From contig OY776673.1 in the NCBI GenBank assembly GCA_963675555.1, positions 20,080,351-20,144,350 on the forward strand: a stretch of 64,000 nucleotides of DNA, written 5' to 3'. The notes below the pieces were generated by a model. The model ran no database searches. It was given only the letters and a program-made list of their open reading frames with translations, and was not told the origin of the DNA. The number at the start of each line of letters is the position of its first letter. The stretch's first letter is position 1. The translations under genes were made by a program, and so were the position numbers. This DNA comes from Leptura quadrifasciata. Its lineage: Eukaryota; Arthropoda; Insecta; Coleoptera; Cerambycidae. Shown piece by piece: positions 35,476 through 47,450 of the stretch.

Positions 35476-36012
35476 AAGCTGACAGAATTTGAACCTGGGT
35501 TCTCTGGATGATAGTCAAATGCCGAAATCGGGATCGAATCCTGCATTTCTTGGGGCTAACGAGTTATATTATCTCATCCTAGCACTAATGGAATATTCAG
35601 ATGTTAAATTTGAACAAATCCGATAGAGTCGTTTTTGAAAATGAAATTATTTCGCTTATTTATCGATTTTTGGGGTTTAACTCCACCCATATTTGAGATA
35701 GGTCTGATGTTGCGATTTTGGTATGAGGAGTGACCGTTCTGAATACAAAATTTTAGCAATATCGATTCAGTAGTTTAGGCTCTAGGTGCGATCACATACA
35801 ACAGACAGACAATTCTTTAAAACCGTTTTTTTTTTGGGTTCAATGGACTTAAAAACGTATAAATTCATAAAAAACTCAAAATCCATTTGTTGAACGATCA
35901 CCATATATTCCTATATACCACGTGTATTATGGGAAAGTAAAGAAACCGGATAGGTTTTCAACCCGAATCCTCTGAGTGATAGTAATGCTCTATCCATTAA
36001 GCTACCAATGAT
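35476..36012 (-). repeat. Repeat with tRNA-like heads (SINE-like)
   Basis: On the minus strand, 36012-35944 reads like a tRNA: an A-box-like TAGCTTAATGGATAGAGC, then GGATTCGGGTTGAAAACC in place of a B box. A body with the dispersed-repeat segment follows (35940-35850). Near 35545-35485 are two more B-box-like stretches (GGATTCGATCCC, GGTTCAAATTC). The unit may be two SINEs back to back or a dimeric SINE. Its ends are uncertain. Confidence 0.5.
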
Positions 36013-36131
36013 ACTTGATAAAATGAAGTTGTTCATGGTACTTAACACTATTGTGCGTATATTTTCCAAATTTAATAACTCCAAAATAAAGACCTATTTG
36101 AATAATCGGAGCAAGACGTATTTTTATATAT

Positions 36132-36186
<55 letters not shown>

Positions 36187-36194
36187 CATACACA

Positions 36195-36238
36195 AACCCA
36201 ACAGAATTTACATTCCATTTACAGGGCCGGGAACTAAC
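36195..36238 (-). other. 3'-terminal RNA hairpin of family A LINE
   Basis: In the sense (minus) strand GGCCC pairs with GGGTT (three G-C and two G-U pairs). Around it lie the conserved TGTAAATG and an inner stem GAAT-GTAA-ATTC. The TAAA tail follows nine bases later. Confidence 0.55.
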
Positions 36239-36579
36239 ATACATATATATTATCAAAACTATAATATATAATAATATATATAATAATAATAATATAATAT
36301 ATAATATAATAATATATATATAATAATAATATATATAAATTAAAACTAGAATACACGTTAGTGTTATATATTATGGCTTACTATAACCTAAATCTTAATA
36401 CTAATAGAATTATTGCAAAATTCTATAAATGAATTTGGTGAACATATGACTTAATGATTATGATTTAATATATACATATTTATCTATACACGCACATATA
36501 CAATTATGTACAATAATAAAGGAGTGTGATTAGGGAAAAACATTAAATAAGAAAAAAGAAACAAACAAAAACTATTAAT

Positions 36580-38739
36580 CTAAGAGAATCTTGTCTTAAT
36601 TTGACTTAATCTAGTGTTAAAAATGTCGACATCATGTGCAATAATTTCGTAGCTACGACAGACACAATATAATGGTGAAAACATTAAAGCATTTGTATGT
36701 GTATTAGAAAAGTAAAACAAGGATGTAGATCTGGTTGACCTAGTAGGTGCTCTAAAGTTGATTTGTTCAAGTAATTGCGGACAGTCGATCATGTTGTTTA
36801 GAAGTTTGTATAAAAGTATAACACTTTGCATCTCTCTCCGCTGCTTCATAGAATTGTATGAAAAACGATTCAGTAGTAATGAGTGATCATAACCTATAGG
36901 GGGATATTGATGATCGATTGTAAATGCCAGGAATTTTAAGAAACGTCTTTGAATGCCTTCAATATTGTTAATATGTACGTCGTAGTGGGGGTTCCATATC
37001 ACGCTCGCGTATTCTAGTCGGGGTCGCACCAAGGTATTATATAGAGTTTTTATGGTACGCGTGTTTTGAAAGTCTCGAGCATTTCGTATGAGAAACCCTA
37101 ACATTTTAAAAGATGATGTCACTGTGTTGCTTATGTGTTCTCTAAAAGAAAGATGTGAGTCAAATGTTACTCCTAGATCTTTAAAGCTATCATGACGTGT
37201 CAGATTTGCCTTATTAATAGTATACTCATATTCTATTTTATTTAATTTCCTCGTAAACGAGACTACATTGCATTTATTTATGTTCAGAGACAATCTGAAT
37301 TTGTTACACCATTCGTAAATTGCGCTTAAGTCTGTCTGCAGCTTTTCGCAGTCTGATTCGTCGTTGATCTTATAGTATATCTTCAAGTCGTCAGCATATA
37401 AGAGAGATTTACAACTGATATCGATGACGATATCGTTAATGAAAATGATAAACAGTAAAGGGCCTAAGACCGATCCTTGTGGAACTCCTGATTGAGATAT
37501 AAATTCGATAGACCTATGACCATGATATTGTACAAACTGACTTCTATTAATCAGATATGATTCAAAAAAAGTTATTAGACTAAGGTTAAAACCAAACGAG
37601 ACTAATTTCGTTAGCAAAACACCATGGTCCAACCTATCAAAGGCCTTAGAGAAGTCCATATATATAACATCGACTTGTCCACCGTCATCCATAACTTCAG
37701 CTAGGTATTGTGTTATACAAAGTAGGTTTGTTGTTGTCGATCGTTGAGAGACAAAACCATGTTGGTTGTTGCATATACGTTGATGAATCTGGGGATAAAG
37801 TGCAGTATGCATGACGATTTCAAATACTTTGCCAAAGTTATTTATGATTGTAATAGGGCGGTAATTTTCTATATCAGATTTGTTGCCTTTTTTGTGTATG
37901 GGACAAATTTTAGATGCTTTCCATTTATCAGGATATGCACAAGTTTATAAGGATAGGTTAAAAATATGTGCCAGCGGTGCAGCCAATATACCTGAGCAGT
38001 CTTTTAAGAAGAAAGCTGGTAAACCATCGGGTCCAGCCGTAAATTTTGGTTTAATTTTTTTGAAGGCATTAATCACATCAATCTCAGTTAGCTTAGGCAT
38101 TGCTATATTAATATTATCACTAGTTACTGCCGACAAGTTTATATTGCGACTTGAGGGGATGTACGCTGAACTAAAGAAGTCAGCAAAAGAATTCGCTATA
38201 TCTTCGGGATTATCTAAGATACTGTCATTATTAGTGAAGACATTCGGCATTGAACTGGAATTTTTTTTACTGTTGACATATGCCCAGAAACTTTTTGGAT
38301 TTGAGGACAGATTGTTTTCAATTGAGTGTAAGTAATTTTTGTAAGATGTGTCGATATCTCTTTTCAACTTAGCTCTTAAAAGTTTAAAGTTCTCAAGATC
38401 GACAGTGTTATTAAATTTTTTGTAGGTACGCCAAGCCATCTCTTTATGCCTTATATCGGTAATTATAGGTTTTGTGAACCAGGGAGGAAATGTTTTTTTG
38501 GACGTCTTTTTCATGGGAACAAATTTTGATACGCTAGTACTGATAATATTATACAAGTGATCCGCTGCATCGTTAACGTTATTTATTTTATAGATATCTC
38601 CCCAGCTTGTGTTACACAATTCTGAATAGAGTGGTATAAAGTCAGCTTTTTTGAAGTTGTACGTTATTGCGTGATTTTTGGGAACCTTATTGTGGCAAGA
38701 GCTAAAGTTTAAATCAATATTAAGTGGTGGGTGATGCAC
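36580..38739 (-). pseudogene. LINE ORF2 (RT), one in-frame stop
   Basis: A single reading frame of about 719 codons interrupted only by a TAA at about 37946, between HIFNLSL and TCAYPDKWK, where one base change from AAA would explain it. HHPPLNIDL at the start is the end of the AP-endonuclease. The linker (FPPWFTKPIITD, SFWAYVNSKK) precedes KPKFTAGPDGLPAFFLKDC. The polymerase follows: NYRPITIINNFGKVFE, NQHGFVSQRSTTTNLL, IYMDFSKAFDRLDHG, SGVPQGSVLGPLLFIIFIND and the intact catalytic LLYADDLKIYY. FKDLGVTFDSHLSF and RPRLEYASVIWNP then lead to the C-terminus at 36580. No RNase H domain is visible. All polymerase motifs look intact. Confidence 0.9.
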
Positions 38740-38765
38740 ATCTTCTTTGAAGACACAGCAATTTA

Positions 38766-40515
38766 TGTTCTAGTTCTACCAAAAAAAAAAAATATGATGA
38801 AGGTCGTTCACAAAAATCAGAAGTAGAATGTAATATTGCAATAAGGCCAATACTTTTTGTTTTAAGTGGTTTCGTTTTGTTTCGTATAATTCTTAGTTTT
38901 AATAAAATAGCATTTCTTCACGACCATTATTTGATCGTTTGAAACAACAAAATATTTTCTTCTCGACTGTGAAAAATTAACCAATCAGGGTACATAAAAT
39001 AATCATGTACATCATCATAATCTATCCCAGCATTCCCTCTATAAATTGTCGGCAAAGCCGTCAGTCGTGTATTGGATCATTTTAGATTGAAATGCATATA
39101 CAGTAAGATAGTGTTTTATGTGGGATATAGTTCATATTAAGGAAGATAACTATATGTTAGCTACTAACTATATACTATATTATGTTTATGCAACTGAGCT
39201 ATATGCCATTGTTTTATAAACCAACATTTTTAATAATAGTAATCCAATGTGGTAACAGTAGAACAAGCAAACCAATTCTTAACCTCTTGAATTAACAAAA
39301 TAACTTTTTGTTTTGTTTGTTGTGTTTGTTTATGCTTTTATTATATTATTATAAGATTTAAAATATAGTGACATAAAAATAGTTCTATACAGACAAATTT
39401 CTAAAGATTACGTAAATGATATAAGATTTTAATTGATTATTAATACATTTTTCACATCACAAATTAATACGTTCATCAAATACAGCAGCAGTATTACATC
39501 TTCAAATTATTATATATTACATAAAATTTTTAAGAGTCAACTTTAAAAATGTATTCTATTAGGGCTCCTGAATTCCAAGTGATATTACTAAATTAAGTTT
39601 TTAAAATCCTTAGCAAGCACTTGCGCGCTCTTTCAATTAAATTAATTATATTAGGTGAGAGGCAATTTAATTTTGCGTAAGATTAAAAAAGGGACTTTCT
39701 GTTATTTCATCTCCTTGGAAATTACACCGTAAAATTAGATATCCCTCTTAAGACGTAACAATTAACCGATTAATAAATTACTTAAAGAAATATTTCAAAG
39801 ATTAATGCCATATAAATAAAAACTAATTATATGTCATTGCATTTCAACAAAAAATGACTATTCATACGCATTTCTATAATTTTTATCGTCAGGGATAAGA
39901 AACGCTTCAAAATCAAAAATTTTTATCTACTAATTTTGCGCTTAAACCAAAATTTAAAGTTTCAAATTTATTGTTTTCTAATTATAATTATACAACTAAC
40001 GATGACAGATTAGCAGTATTAGACTGAACATTTCAAAAACATTTTTAAGTATGTTATTTCAATACAAATGCTAAACAATTATCTAAAAAGACAATGGCTA
40101 AATTAATATTAATAACTTTAAACCAATCTCCAAATTTGATACGAGAAAATGAAATTATAACATGTTTCACTGTATATGACTGACTGAAGTTACCGAAATT
40201 TTGGTGAGATGTAATTTAATGTAGTGTTGTGGAGGAAACTTTGCCTGAGTGTCACATGATTAGGGTGACGTAAAGCTTATAATTCTGCCGTCAAGTATCA
40301 TTTACGTGGATCGGTACACAATTGTATGTGCAAGTGCCCTTATTTTATGACTTTTGTTCTAGAATTTGGACGTATGCAGTGAAACTTCATAACATTATGA
40401 AAAGGGAAATAATCAAATGTGTAGATTTTTGCTTAGAACATAATAACACGTCCATTTCTGTGTTGGAAATAATATATTATTATTATAAATGCTTTAATTA
40501 GGTAATAACATAAAC
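38766..40515. other. Anonymous AT-rich DNA
   Basis: No gene or repeat was recognised. A short poly-A lies at 38779-38791. Confidence 0.45.
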
Positions 40516-41520
40516 AAAGGTAATGTTATTAAAAAAAAGAGAAATATCACAAAATAATATAAATTATTTCAATGTTAAGCTGTCCCGAATGGAGTGGCAC
40601 CTCTTGGTATGTTCCAAATTTGGACATAAATCATTGTTTACATCCAGACCTCAAGGGTCTGTACACGGCTCATTCCTGTTTTTACTTTATGTAAACGATG
40701 TGCCTAACTACATTAAAAATGGGCACGTAACCATGTTCGCAGAAAACACTACAATTACGGTATCTGCAGATAACTCTGACCAAATAGAGCACTTAGTCTA
40801 TAATGTCATCGATGATTTGAGCATATGGTGTCAGAGAAACAGACTTATCTTAAACGATAAGAAAACTGTCTATCTAAATTTTGGGCTTCAAGATTGCTAC
40901 CATCTACTATAATATGTGACATCCAACACTATCTGAATATGGTACTTTTAGGTACACATCTTGTTTGTAAGAAACTAAACAAATCCTACTTTGCAATTCT
41001 ACAGATTAAAGATGTACTGAATGAAAAAGACCTATTAACAACATATTATGCACTGGCTTATCCACATATTTCATACAATATAATCTGCTGGAGTAATTCT
41101 GAGAATAGAGAGCGTGTATGTATAGCTCAGAAAAGAATTGTTAGTTTAATATATAATCTTCTACCTCAAGAAACCTGTCGGAATATTTTTAAGACAAAGA
41201 ATATTTTCACTATGCCTTGTATATACATATTAAAATCCCTATGCCTCACGAAAAAAAAAAAAAATATATAGAATTATTCAAAACCAGGTCTGAAAATCAT
41301 CTTTATAATACAAGAGATGGGCAATTACTATCTATTCCTAAGCATTCCACCGTTTTATAGCTGTATACTGTTATATAAAAGATTTTCGAATGAAATTCGA
41401 GATACGGTAAATTATAATATATATAAAAAAATAGTAAAAGAGCTACTATATTACTGCTATTCTGGATGGTTAGAGTTCAATAGATCAATGTGTGTTATTG
41501 GTAGCAAGGCAATAATTTAG
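40516..41520 (+). pseudogene. LINE reverse transcriptase fragment, dead site
   Basis: Plus-strand non-LTR fragment: RPQGSVHGSFLFLLYVNDVP (about 40650-40705, a degraded GVPQGSVLGPLLF block), MFAENTTITVSAD (about 40735) where the family has FADDT, so both catalytic Asp are replaced, then DDLSIWCQRNRLILNDKKT. After a frame change near 40915, FLGTHLVCKKLNKSYFAILQI, HISYNIICWSN and the C-terminal region run to 41520. The polymerase is inactive by sequence. Confidence 0.8.
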
Positions 41521-43139
41521 TACAAAACTCTGAATATATTTTTAGATCGACTTTACTGTTAATTATGTACAGATAATACGATAAGCTTCAATGCTGTGAA
41601 ATATATGGGTCATGATAAACAGATTTTTGCACTCAAGTCCAAAGGAAAGTATTATTAATTACCTTTATCACCACCTTCGGTATATTCTGTATATAACTTT
41701 GCTTAGAACTATTCCTCAAACACTCGCTACAATTAGGGATAATTTACGTCCGTGTTTTTATTTCCTTTTATTAATTTAAAGTCTAATTTTAGGTGCAAAT
41801 TTATGCAAATTTAAACGTTTCATGGATCTGGTTAAAATGCAAAACTCATTTGTAAAATTTTCTTAAAGTTGTGATATCATTTATACATGGACATAAATCA
41901 TAAGGCTATTAGCATTTCTAATACATAAAATTTAGTATAAGCTAGTTTTTGACTTCAATTCCGTTTATAGTGAGAAAGAGAAGAAAACTTGTAATCATAT
42001 TTATTAGTGGGTCCACCATAATTAGTAAACTTTATTTCCCTAACTTAAAGAAAAGTACGAAATATCATTCTCACTTTAGGCGCATCATAAAATGTTCCTT
42101 TAAGTTTCATTAAAATCTGTTAAATAACATAAATTTTCACAAACATAAACAACTTGGGTAAATACATTTCCTGTATAATATTTTTGTTCTTTTTTTCCAC
42201 ATGGATACTCAGATTTGAACCAGGGAACTTATCTCCATTGTACTAAGTTCACTAGCGTCATTGAGCATTATATCTCATTTGAATATGAACGTTGTTGAAT
42301 TACTCATAACTCTAAAACAGAAAAAAGGCTCATAAATGTAAACTATACGTTAAATGGTACTTTATACACAAGAGTTTTTTGCCTATACTTGCCTGTTGCT
42401 ACAATGCAAAATTTAAAATTACAGTGTTTTCATAAAACTTAAAACATTTCAATACCTTTTACATTTTCATTTTGCAATATATAAAAGGTATAGAAACCTA
42501 CTATTTCTCTCCCATGCAATAGAGAACTCTTGCAATCAAATTAAATCAAATCGTTTGATTCCTGAAAAATTACGTACATCAGCCCTATAATAATTTCACA
42601 CAATATATAAAATAAATAACAACAACCTGGTCCCATCACATTGACATGAAATACTTGTATTGTGAAGTTGACCAAGTATACCAAATACTACGATACTATT
42701 GCAATTTATTATTCTGTATTAATATATTACCAATCTCCACTAAACCTTTTTTATTTAAAATTGAACTACTGAGAAAACAGAAAGACTAATGTAATAAACA
42801 AACAATAACATTAAGTATAAAGAAAATGCTAAGAATTAAAAAATCAAAAACAAACACAATTTATTTTATAATAATAGTAAATAATTTATTATACTTTTAA
42901 TTTCAGGTGGTAATAAGTAAAATAATTTAAGAATAATTAAGAGCTAAATGAAATATAAACCTTTGAGTATGGGTTTTTCTACAATGTGTGGAAAAAACCA
43001 CATGTTTCTAATGTCACAGAAATACTATATCGTATCATTCGTATTGAATAAAATAACAATTAATTAGACATTGTTAACCATTAAAACTAAAAAATTATAA
43101 GTATCTGCATATAAACCACTTTAACTCTCGCTTGACTTT
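41521..43139. other. AT-rich DNA with one tRNA-like stretch
   Basis: 42205-42285 reads on the minus strand with a B-box-like GGTTCAAATCT and a GCTCAATGACGC stretch in place of an A box, so it may be a SINE head remnant. No gene seen. Confidence 0.4.
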
Positions 43140-44030
43140 TATGTTCGCCCTTCTTGGGGGGTAATTACCACTTCTAACGCCTCTCTATCTACGTTCTTGG
43201 GAGTAACAATGTTTTCTGATGAGATGGACCTGGTGCTATGATTGAAATTATTTCTAGTAATAATATTATTTTTGTACATCCATAGGATATATTGGTAGGC
43301 ATAAATCTTAATAATGGTAAATAAACCAGCTTCCTGGTATACAAAATTAGTAAAATATCGATGATGCTTTTTAAAAACAATTTTTAGTACTGCATTTCGT
43401 ATAATTTCTAAATTATTTAATGAATGTTTATTTAGCCCACCCCATACAATGATGTATTATCTTAATATGGATTCGACAAAGGAATCATACACCATAATAT
43501 TTATTTTTTTAATTTATAATATCCCTCGGGTGATGAAATTTGTATATTAGTCTTCTAAATTTCTTTGTACTTGCATTTCAAATAACCATAAACCATGATC
43601 CCAAATTATTCTAATTAATTAACGCCATTAATAAGTGATCAGTTACAATTCTCTCAGCTAGAATTGTGAATTTTAAGCGTACCATTATGTGGTTGATCTG
43701 CAAAAGTGGTGGAGAAAGTTAAATATTTTGTTTTTGATAGGTTTAAACTTAGAAGACTAAAATTAAACTAGTTTTGAATTATTTGCTTTCCAAATTATGC
43801 TTATTATATTACTTACTTTAATATCAAGCTTACCTAGTAAATTATTATAAATAGAATGGGACCTAACACTGGCCTCTGCGAGACGCTCATGGATATTTTT
43901 AACGGATCACTTAAACAACATTAATTTTTACGACTTGTGGTCTCTTAGTTAAGTAGTTCCTGGAAAACTTCATCATACCTTTAGTTTTGCGCCTTAATTA
44001 CTGTTAAATAATTTTCTTAAAATAACGGCA
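43140..44030 (-). pseudogene. LINE reverse transcriptase fragment
   Basis: Minus-strand remains: WFSRNYLTKRPQVVKI (about 43985-43935), SVSQRPVLGPILFII (about 43895-43850, degraded GVPQGSVLGPILF). The catalytic site region is not recognisable. MVYDSFVESILR, a stop, YIIVWGGLNKHSLNNLEIIR and AVLKIVFKK (about 43490-43370) follow, then the C-terminal segment with HSTRSISSENIV near 43200. It carries several stops and belongs to a family different from family A by sequence. Confidence 0.7.
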
Positions 44031-44790
44031 CCTTAATGGGTCGACGTAATACGCAGGATCTTGCTTTTCTTCTCGAAGAGGGATCGAGTCCTGGTAGAAA
44101 CAGCAAAAACAATCAAAGATAAACATAGTTTACGGTTATGATTGCTATCCTGTAACATGTTTCTATACCTTCAGATTTTTAGGCTTTATCGCATTTATGA
44201 GTCGTCACTGGGGTTCTGTTATTAGTGGGGTAGTTAGTTATGTGTCGCCTGTAAATGACAACACGACGTGAAATGCCATCATGTAATCTACCACAAAGTG
44301 GAGGAAATTAGCAGGGAGAGATAAGGGACAGGAAATATAGAGAGCAGTATCGAGATTGGTTTTCTCTTTCATTTGTTGGCCGTAATAAATAATATGCGTT
44401 TAAATAATAACTTACGGTTACAACCCTACTAAGTATTGTCCACTTTTTTGGGTAGTGAAGTTTTTCCTGCAATATTCTGTACTTAAGGAAATAAAGTTAA
44501 TGATTCAGTCTAATCTCTGGTAAATACTTCGGCAAAATAGATAGAAAATCTATAAAATAATTATAGTATTCTTAACCTAATAATTCCAGTAAACAATTAT
44601 TTACTAATGAGGTTAAAGTAATATATATATAGCATGTTAAGTTTATTCCTAATCGTTAAAGTCGTTTCAGAGAATAATCTAATTTTTAACTTTATACGTA
44701 TATAATTATATATTTTTCTGTGACTTGCTATGAACATTGTATAGAAATCCTTCGATGGACCTTCGATTAGAAACGGCTTAATTTTTCTTA
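44031..44790. other. AT-rich spacer with a tRNA-like fragment
   Basis: 44035-44100 has GGATCGAGTCC, close to a B box, preceded by a TTAATGGGTCGACG stretch loosely like an A box. Otherwise no feature. Confidence 0.35.
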
Positions 44791-45324
44791 ACTATATAAA
44801 CTGCTGGCCACTCGAACTTACACATAAAGAATTTTAGGCAAAATTTAAAGTTCAATATTTTCAACAGGAATGCAAATTTTTGAACGCGGCTTGCAAATTT
44901 TAAGAGCTAGTTTTTTTCGGATTAAGCTGCATGACGTATATTTATCGTAGGACCATAAGTTTATTATATACGGGGTGATCAATGAAGTCATGCAAAAAAT
45001 CAAAAAGTTTGTATGAATGAAATTTCCGCAGAAAGTTTTTTTGGTCGTTGCAATATGGTTCGTTACTAAGGTAACATCAATATCTCTAGACGTTTTCGTC
45101 AGTTTTTGGATTAAGGCCCTTAGGCCTTGTACACACTACTCAACATAAAATTTGGATACCGAAATTTTTATAATGCTATAACTTGACATTGGATTGACGG
45201 TTCTTGATGATTTTTGCGGATTTGGAATCCTTATTTCACGTAAATTTTCTATGGTCTAAGCATTTTATTTGAGGGTTGAAATTTACACATTATGCCGGGT
45301 CGATAACAAACAAAAACGTAGGGT

Positions 45325-45605
45325 ACGACGCGCTCTAAGGTTTGGCATTATTTAAGTTTTGTAAAAATAAATTCTCACCTCAAGTTATTTTTATTTAATG
45401 TTCCTCTCACTGTTCTGTCCGAAACTCACACCCCAGTTTGTTGTCTTAAAGAGTCATTCAGTTTTACAGAGTTCTTTGTCCACCCCCAAGCCCATAATTA
45501 TGATCGGGTGTAATTTCTACGCGACGCGTCAATTTCAAAGTAGGCATTGGAAAAACAAATTTGTTGTTATGCAATTAAAAACTGTTTACATTATTTTAGA
45601 AATAA
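45325..45605 (-). pseudogene. Inverted internally deleted transposase copy
   Basis: Read on the minus strand, this matches the start of the neighbouring transposase gene. GATCATAATTATGGGCTTGG matches 45789-45808 and AAAGAACTC matches 45881. AACTTGAGGTGAGAAT matches the exon end and intron start, and CTTAGAGCGCGTCGT matches the acceptor region. Both splice sites of the 54-nt intron are preserved. It is clearly more diverged from the gene than the outer arms are from each other. Confidence 0.8.
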
Positions 45606-45648
45606 TCTGACACATTTCAATGTTATAATTTTGTAAAGTTTAATTAAT

Positions 45649-46722
45649 ATGAGGCGTTTAACCACGGCAGAAAGGGAAGATTGCATTCGACTTTTCAACG
45701 AAGGAATGTCAAAACAGCAAATTGCGCACATTTACAATGTCAGCCGAAAGACAATTTATAATTTGATCCGCCGCGTCGAAACTACTGGTGATCATATTTA
45801 TGGGCATGGGGGTGGACATACAAAAAAAATAAACGAAAGAACCGAAAGAATTTTAATGAGAGAAACTATGCGGAATAGAACAAAGAACTCTAGAAAACTA
45901 AATGACTCTTTAAGACAACAAACGGGGGTGAGAGTTTCGGACAGAACAGTGAGAAGAACATTAAATAAAAACAACTTGAGGTGAGATTTTTTTTTTTAAA
46001 AACATAACATAATGCCAAACATTTTAAATTATAGAGCCCGTCGCAGAGCAAAATGTGTGCGGTTATTACAACACCATAGAGCGAATAGGCGGGCATGGGC
46101 AAATCGGCATGCGAATTGGGGTAATGCAGAGTGGAGCCATTGTTTATTTACTGACGAAACAAGATTTAATTTGTTTCACTCCGATGGCCGAATTTTAGTT
46201 TGGAGAAGGCCAAATCAGCGATATTTGGAGGAAAATATGGATCCTCAAGAAGCATTTGGTGGCGGAGGTGTTACAGTGTGGGGAGGTATCATAAGAAATG
46301 GTAAAACCGAGCTATTCATTACCAACCAAACCATTAATGCTACTGTTTATCAGGAGGAAATTTTGGAACCTATTGTTGTTCATTTTGCTCGACATTACGG
46401 CCCAGAACTTCTATTGGTGGATGACAACACTCGACCTCACAGAGCGCGAAGGATCACAGAGTTTTTGCAGGCACAAAACATCAATAGGATGGACTGGCCT
46501 GCAAAGTCTCCGGATGTTAATGTCATCGAACACGTTTGGTCTTATTTAAAACTTAAAGTAAGATCTCTTGATGTACCCCCTGAAACCTTAGAAACGCTCA
46601 GTGAGGCCATTCGTGAAGAATGGGAGAATATTCCACAAGATTTTATAAATAATCTTGTGGATACTCTACCAAATCGATGTCGGGAAATAATATTACGAGC
46701 AGGAGGACCAACAAAATATTAG
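45649..46722 (+). CDS. Tc1-family transposase, two exons
   Basis: DD34E transposase that would cut and reinsert the element at TA. Exon 1 is 45649-45980 and exon 2 is 46035-46722. A 54-nt intron (GTGAG at 45981, TATAG ending at 46034) contains the two in-frame stops that otherwise split the gene; splicing keeps frame and gives 339 residues, normal for Tc1. The N-terminal paired-like helix-turn-helix is at residues 1-55 (MSKQQIAHIYNVSRKTIYNL), with a second DNA-binding part to about 110. The catalytic triad is FTDETRF, LLVDDNTRPH and SPDVNVIEHVW, with 34 residues between the second Asp and the Glu. A GGGGVTVWGG block lies between. No stop or frameshift is seen in the exons, so it may be functional. 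The start is the first ATG of the frame. Confidence 0.85.
45981..46034 (+). other. 54-nt intron in the transposase gene
   Basis: The donor GAG|GTGAGA and acceptor TTATAG|AG fit the animal consensus, with a T-rich tract downstream of the donor. The length is divisible by three, and removal restores LNKNNLR-ARRRAKCVRLL, a continuous Tc1 reading. The diverged inverted copy at 45325-45390 keeps both sites. Confidence 0.75.
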
Positions 46723-47450
46723 CTTCTCTGTTTTTTAATTAATGTACCTAATTTTAATTAGGTAATTTTAATTTAAGTTTAAATTAAATTCATTTTTAGT
46801 TTTTTAGTTAAATATTTTTTAATTATTAAAAATTACCAGAATTAGAATTATAAATTTTTTAAGAATTGACTTTTGGCCGTTGTTAAGCAATCTTGTACAT
46901 AATGTAATAAACTTGTTCTTGTCACTACGTTTTTGTTTATTATCGACCCGGCATAATGTGTAAATTTCAACCCTCAAATAAAATGCTTAGACCATAGAAA
47001 ATTTACGTGAAATAAGGATTCCAAATCCGCAAAAATCATCAAGAACCGTCAATCCAATGTCAAGTTATAGCATTATAAAAATTTCGGTATCCAAATTTTA
47101 TGTTGAGTAGTGTGTACAAGGTCTAGGGGCCTTAATCCAAAAACTGACAAAACCGTCTAGAGATATTGATGTTACGTTAGTAACGAACCATATTGCAACG
47201 ACCAAAAAAAACTTTTTGCGGAAATTTTATTCATACAAACTTTTTGATTTTTTGCATGACTTCATTGATCACCCCGTATATAATAAACTTATGGTCCTAC
47301 GATAAATATACGTCATGCAGCTTAATCCGAAAAAAACTAGCTCTTAAAATTTGCAAGCCGCGTTCAAAAATTTGCATTCCTGTTGAAAATATTGAACTTT
47401 AAATTTTGCCTAAAATTCTCTATGTGTAAGTTCGAGTGGCCAGCAGTTTA

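Larger units (their letters stand above)
36128..38765 (-). mobile_element. Family A LINE, 5'-truncated, near-intact frame
   Basis: The minus-strand element ends in about 14 TAAA units (TTTA at 36128-36185 on the plus strand), preceded by the family's terminal hairpin. The 3' UTR is very AT-rich (36240-36350). The coding part covers the end of the endonuclease and the whole reverse transcriptase. The 5' boundary near 38765 is approximate, and no target duplication was found. Confidence 0.85.
44799..47448 (+). mobile_element. Tc1-family transposon, inverted partial dimer
   Basis: Flanked by TA on both sides (44797-44798, 47449-47450). The outer arms of about 520 bp (44799-45325 and about 46927-47448) are nearly identical reverse complements, beginning AACTGCTGGCCACTCGAAC. 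Inside the left arm, 45325 to about 45605 is a diverged inverted copy of the transposase region 45695-46035, lacking 45820-45880. It is joined directly to the arm, skipping the equivalent of 46040-46925. The left half is thus an inverted, internally deleted copy of the right half. The single full transposase starts near the symmetry centre. Confidence 0.85.

Noticed and set aside
35944..36012. tRNA gene on the minus strand
   Set aside because: The B-box position reads GGTTGAAAACC rather than GGTTCGAATCC, no acceptor stem is visible, and it lies in a dispersed repeat.
36128..36185. Independent TTTA microsatellite
   Set aside because: It is the 3' tail of the minus-strand LINE; its position after the 3' hairpin matches the other family copies.
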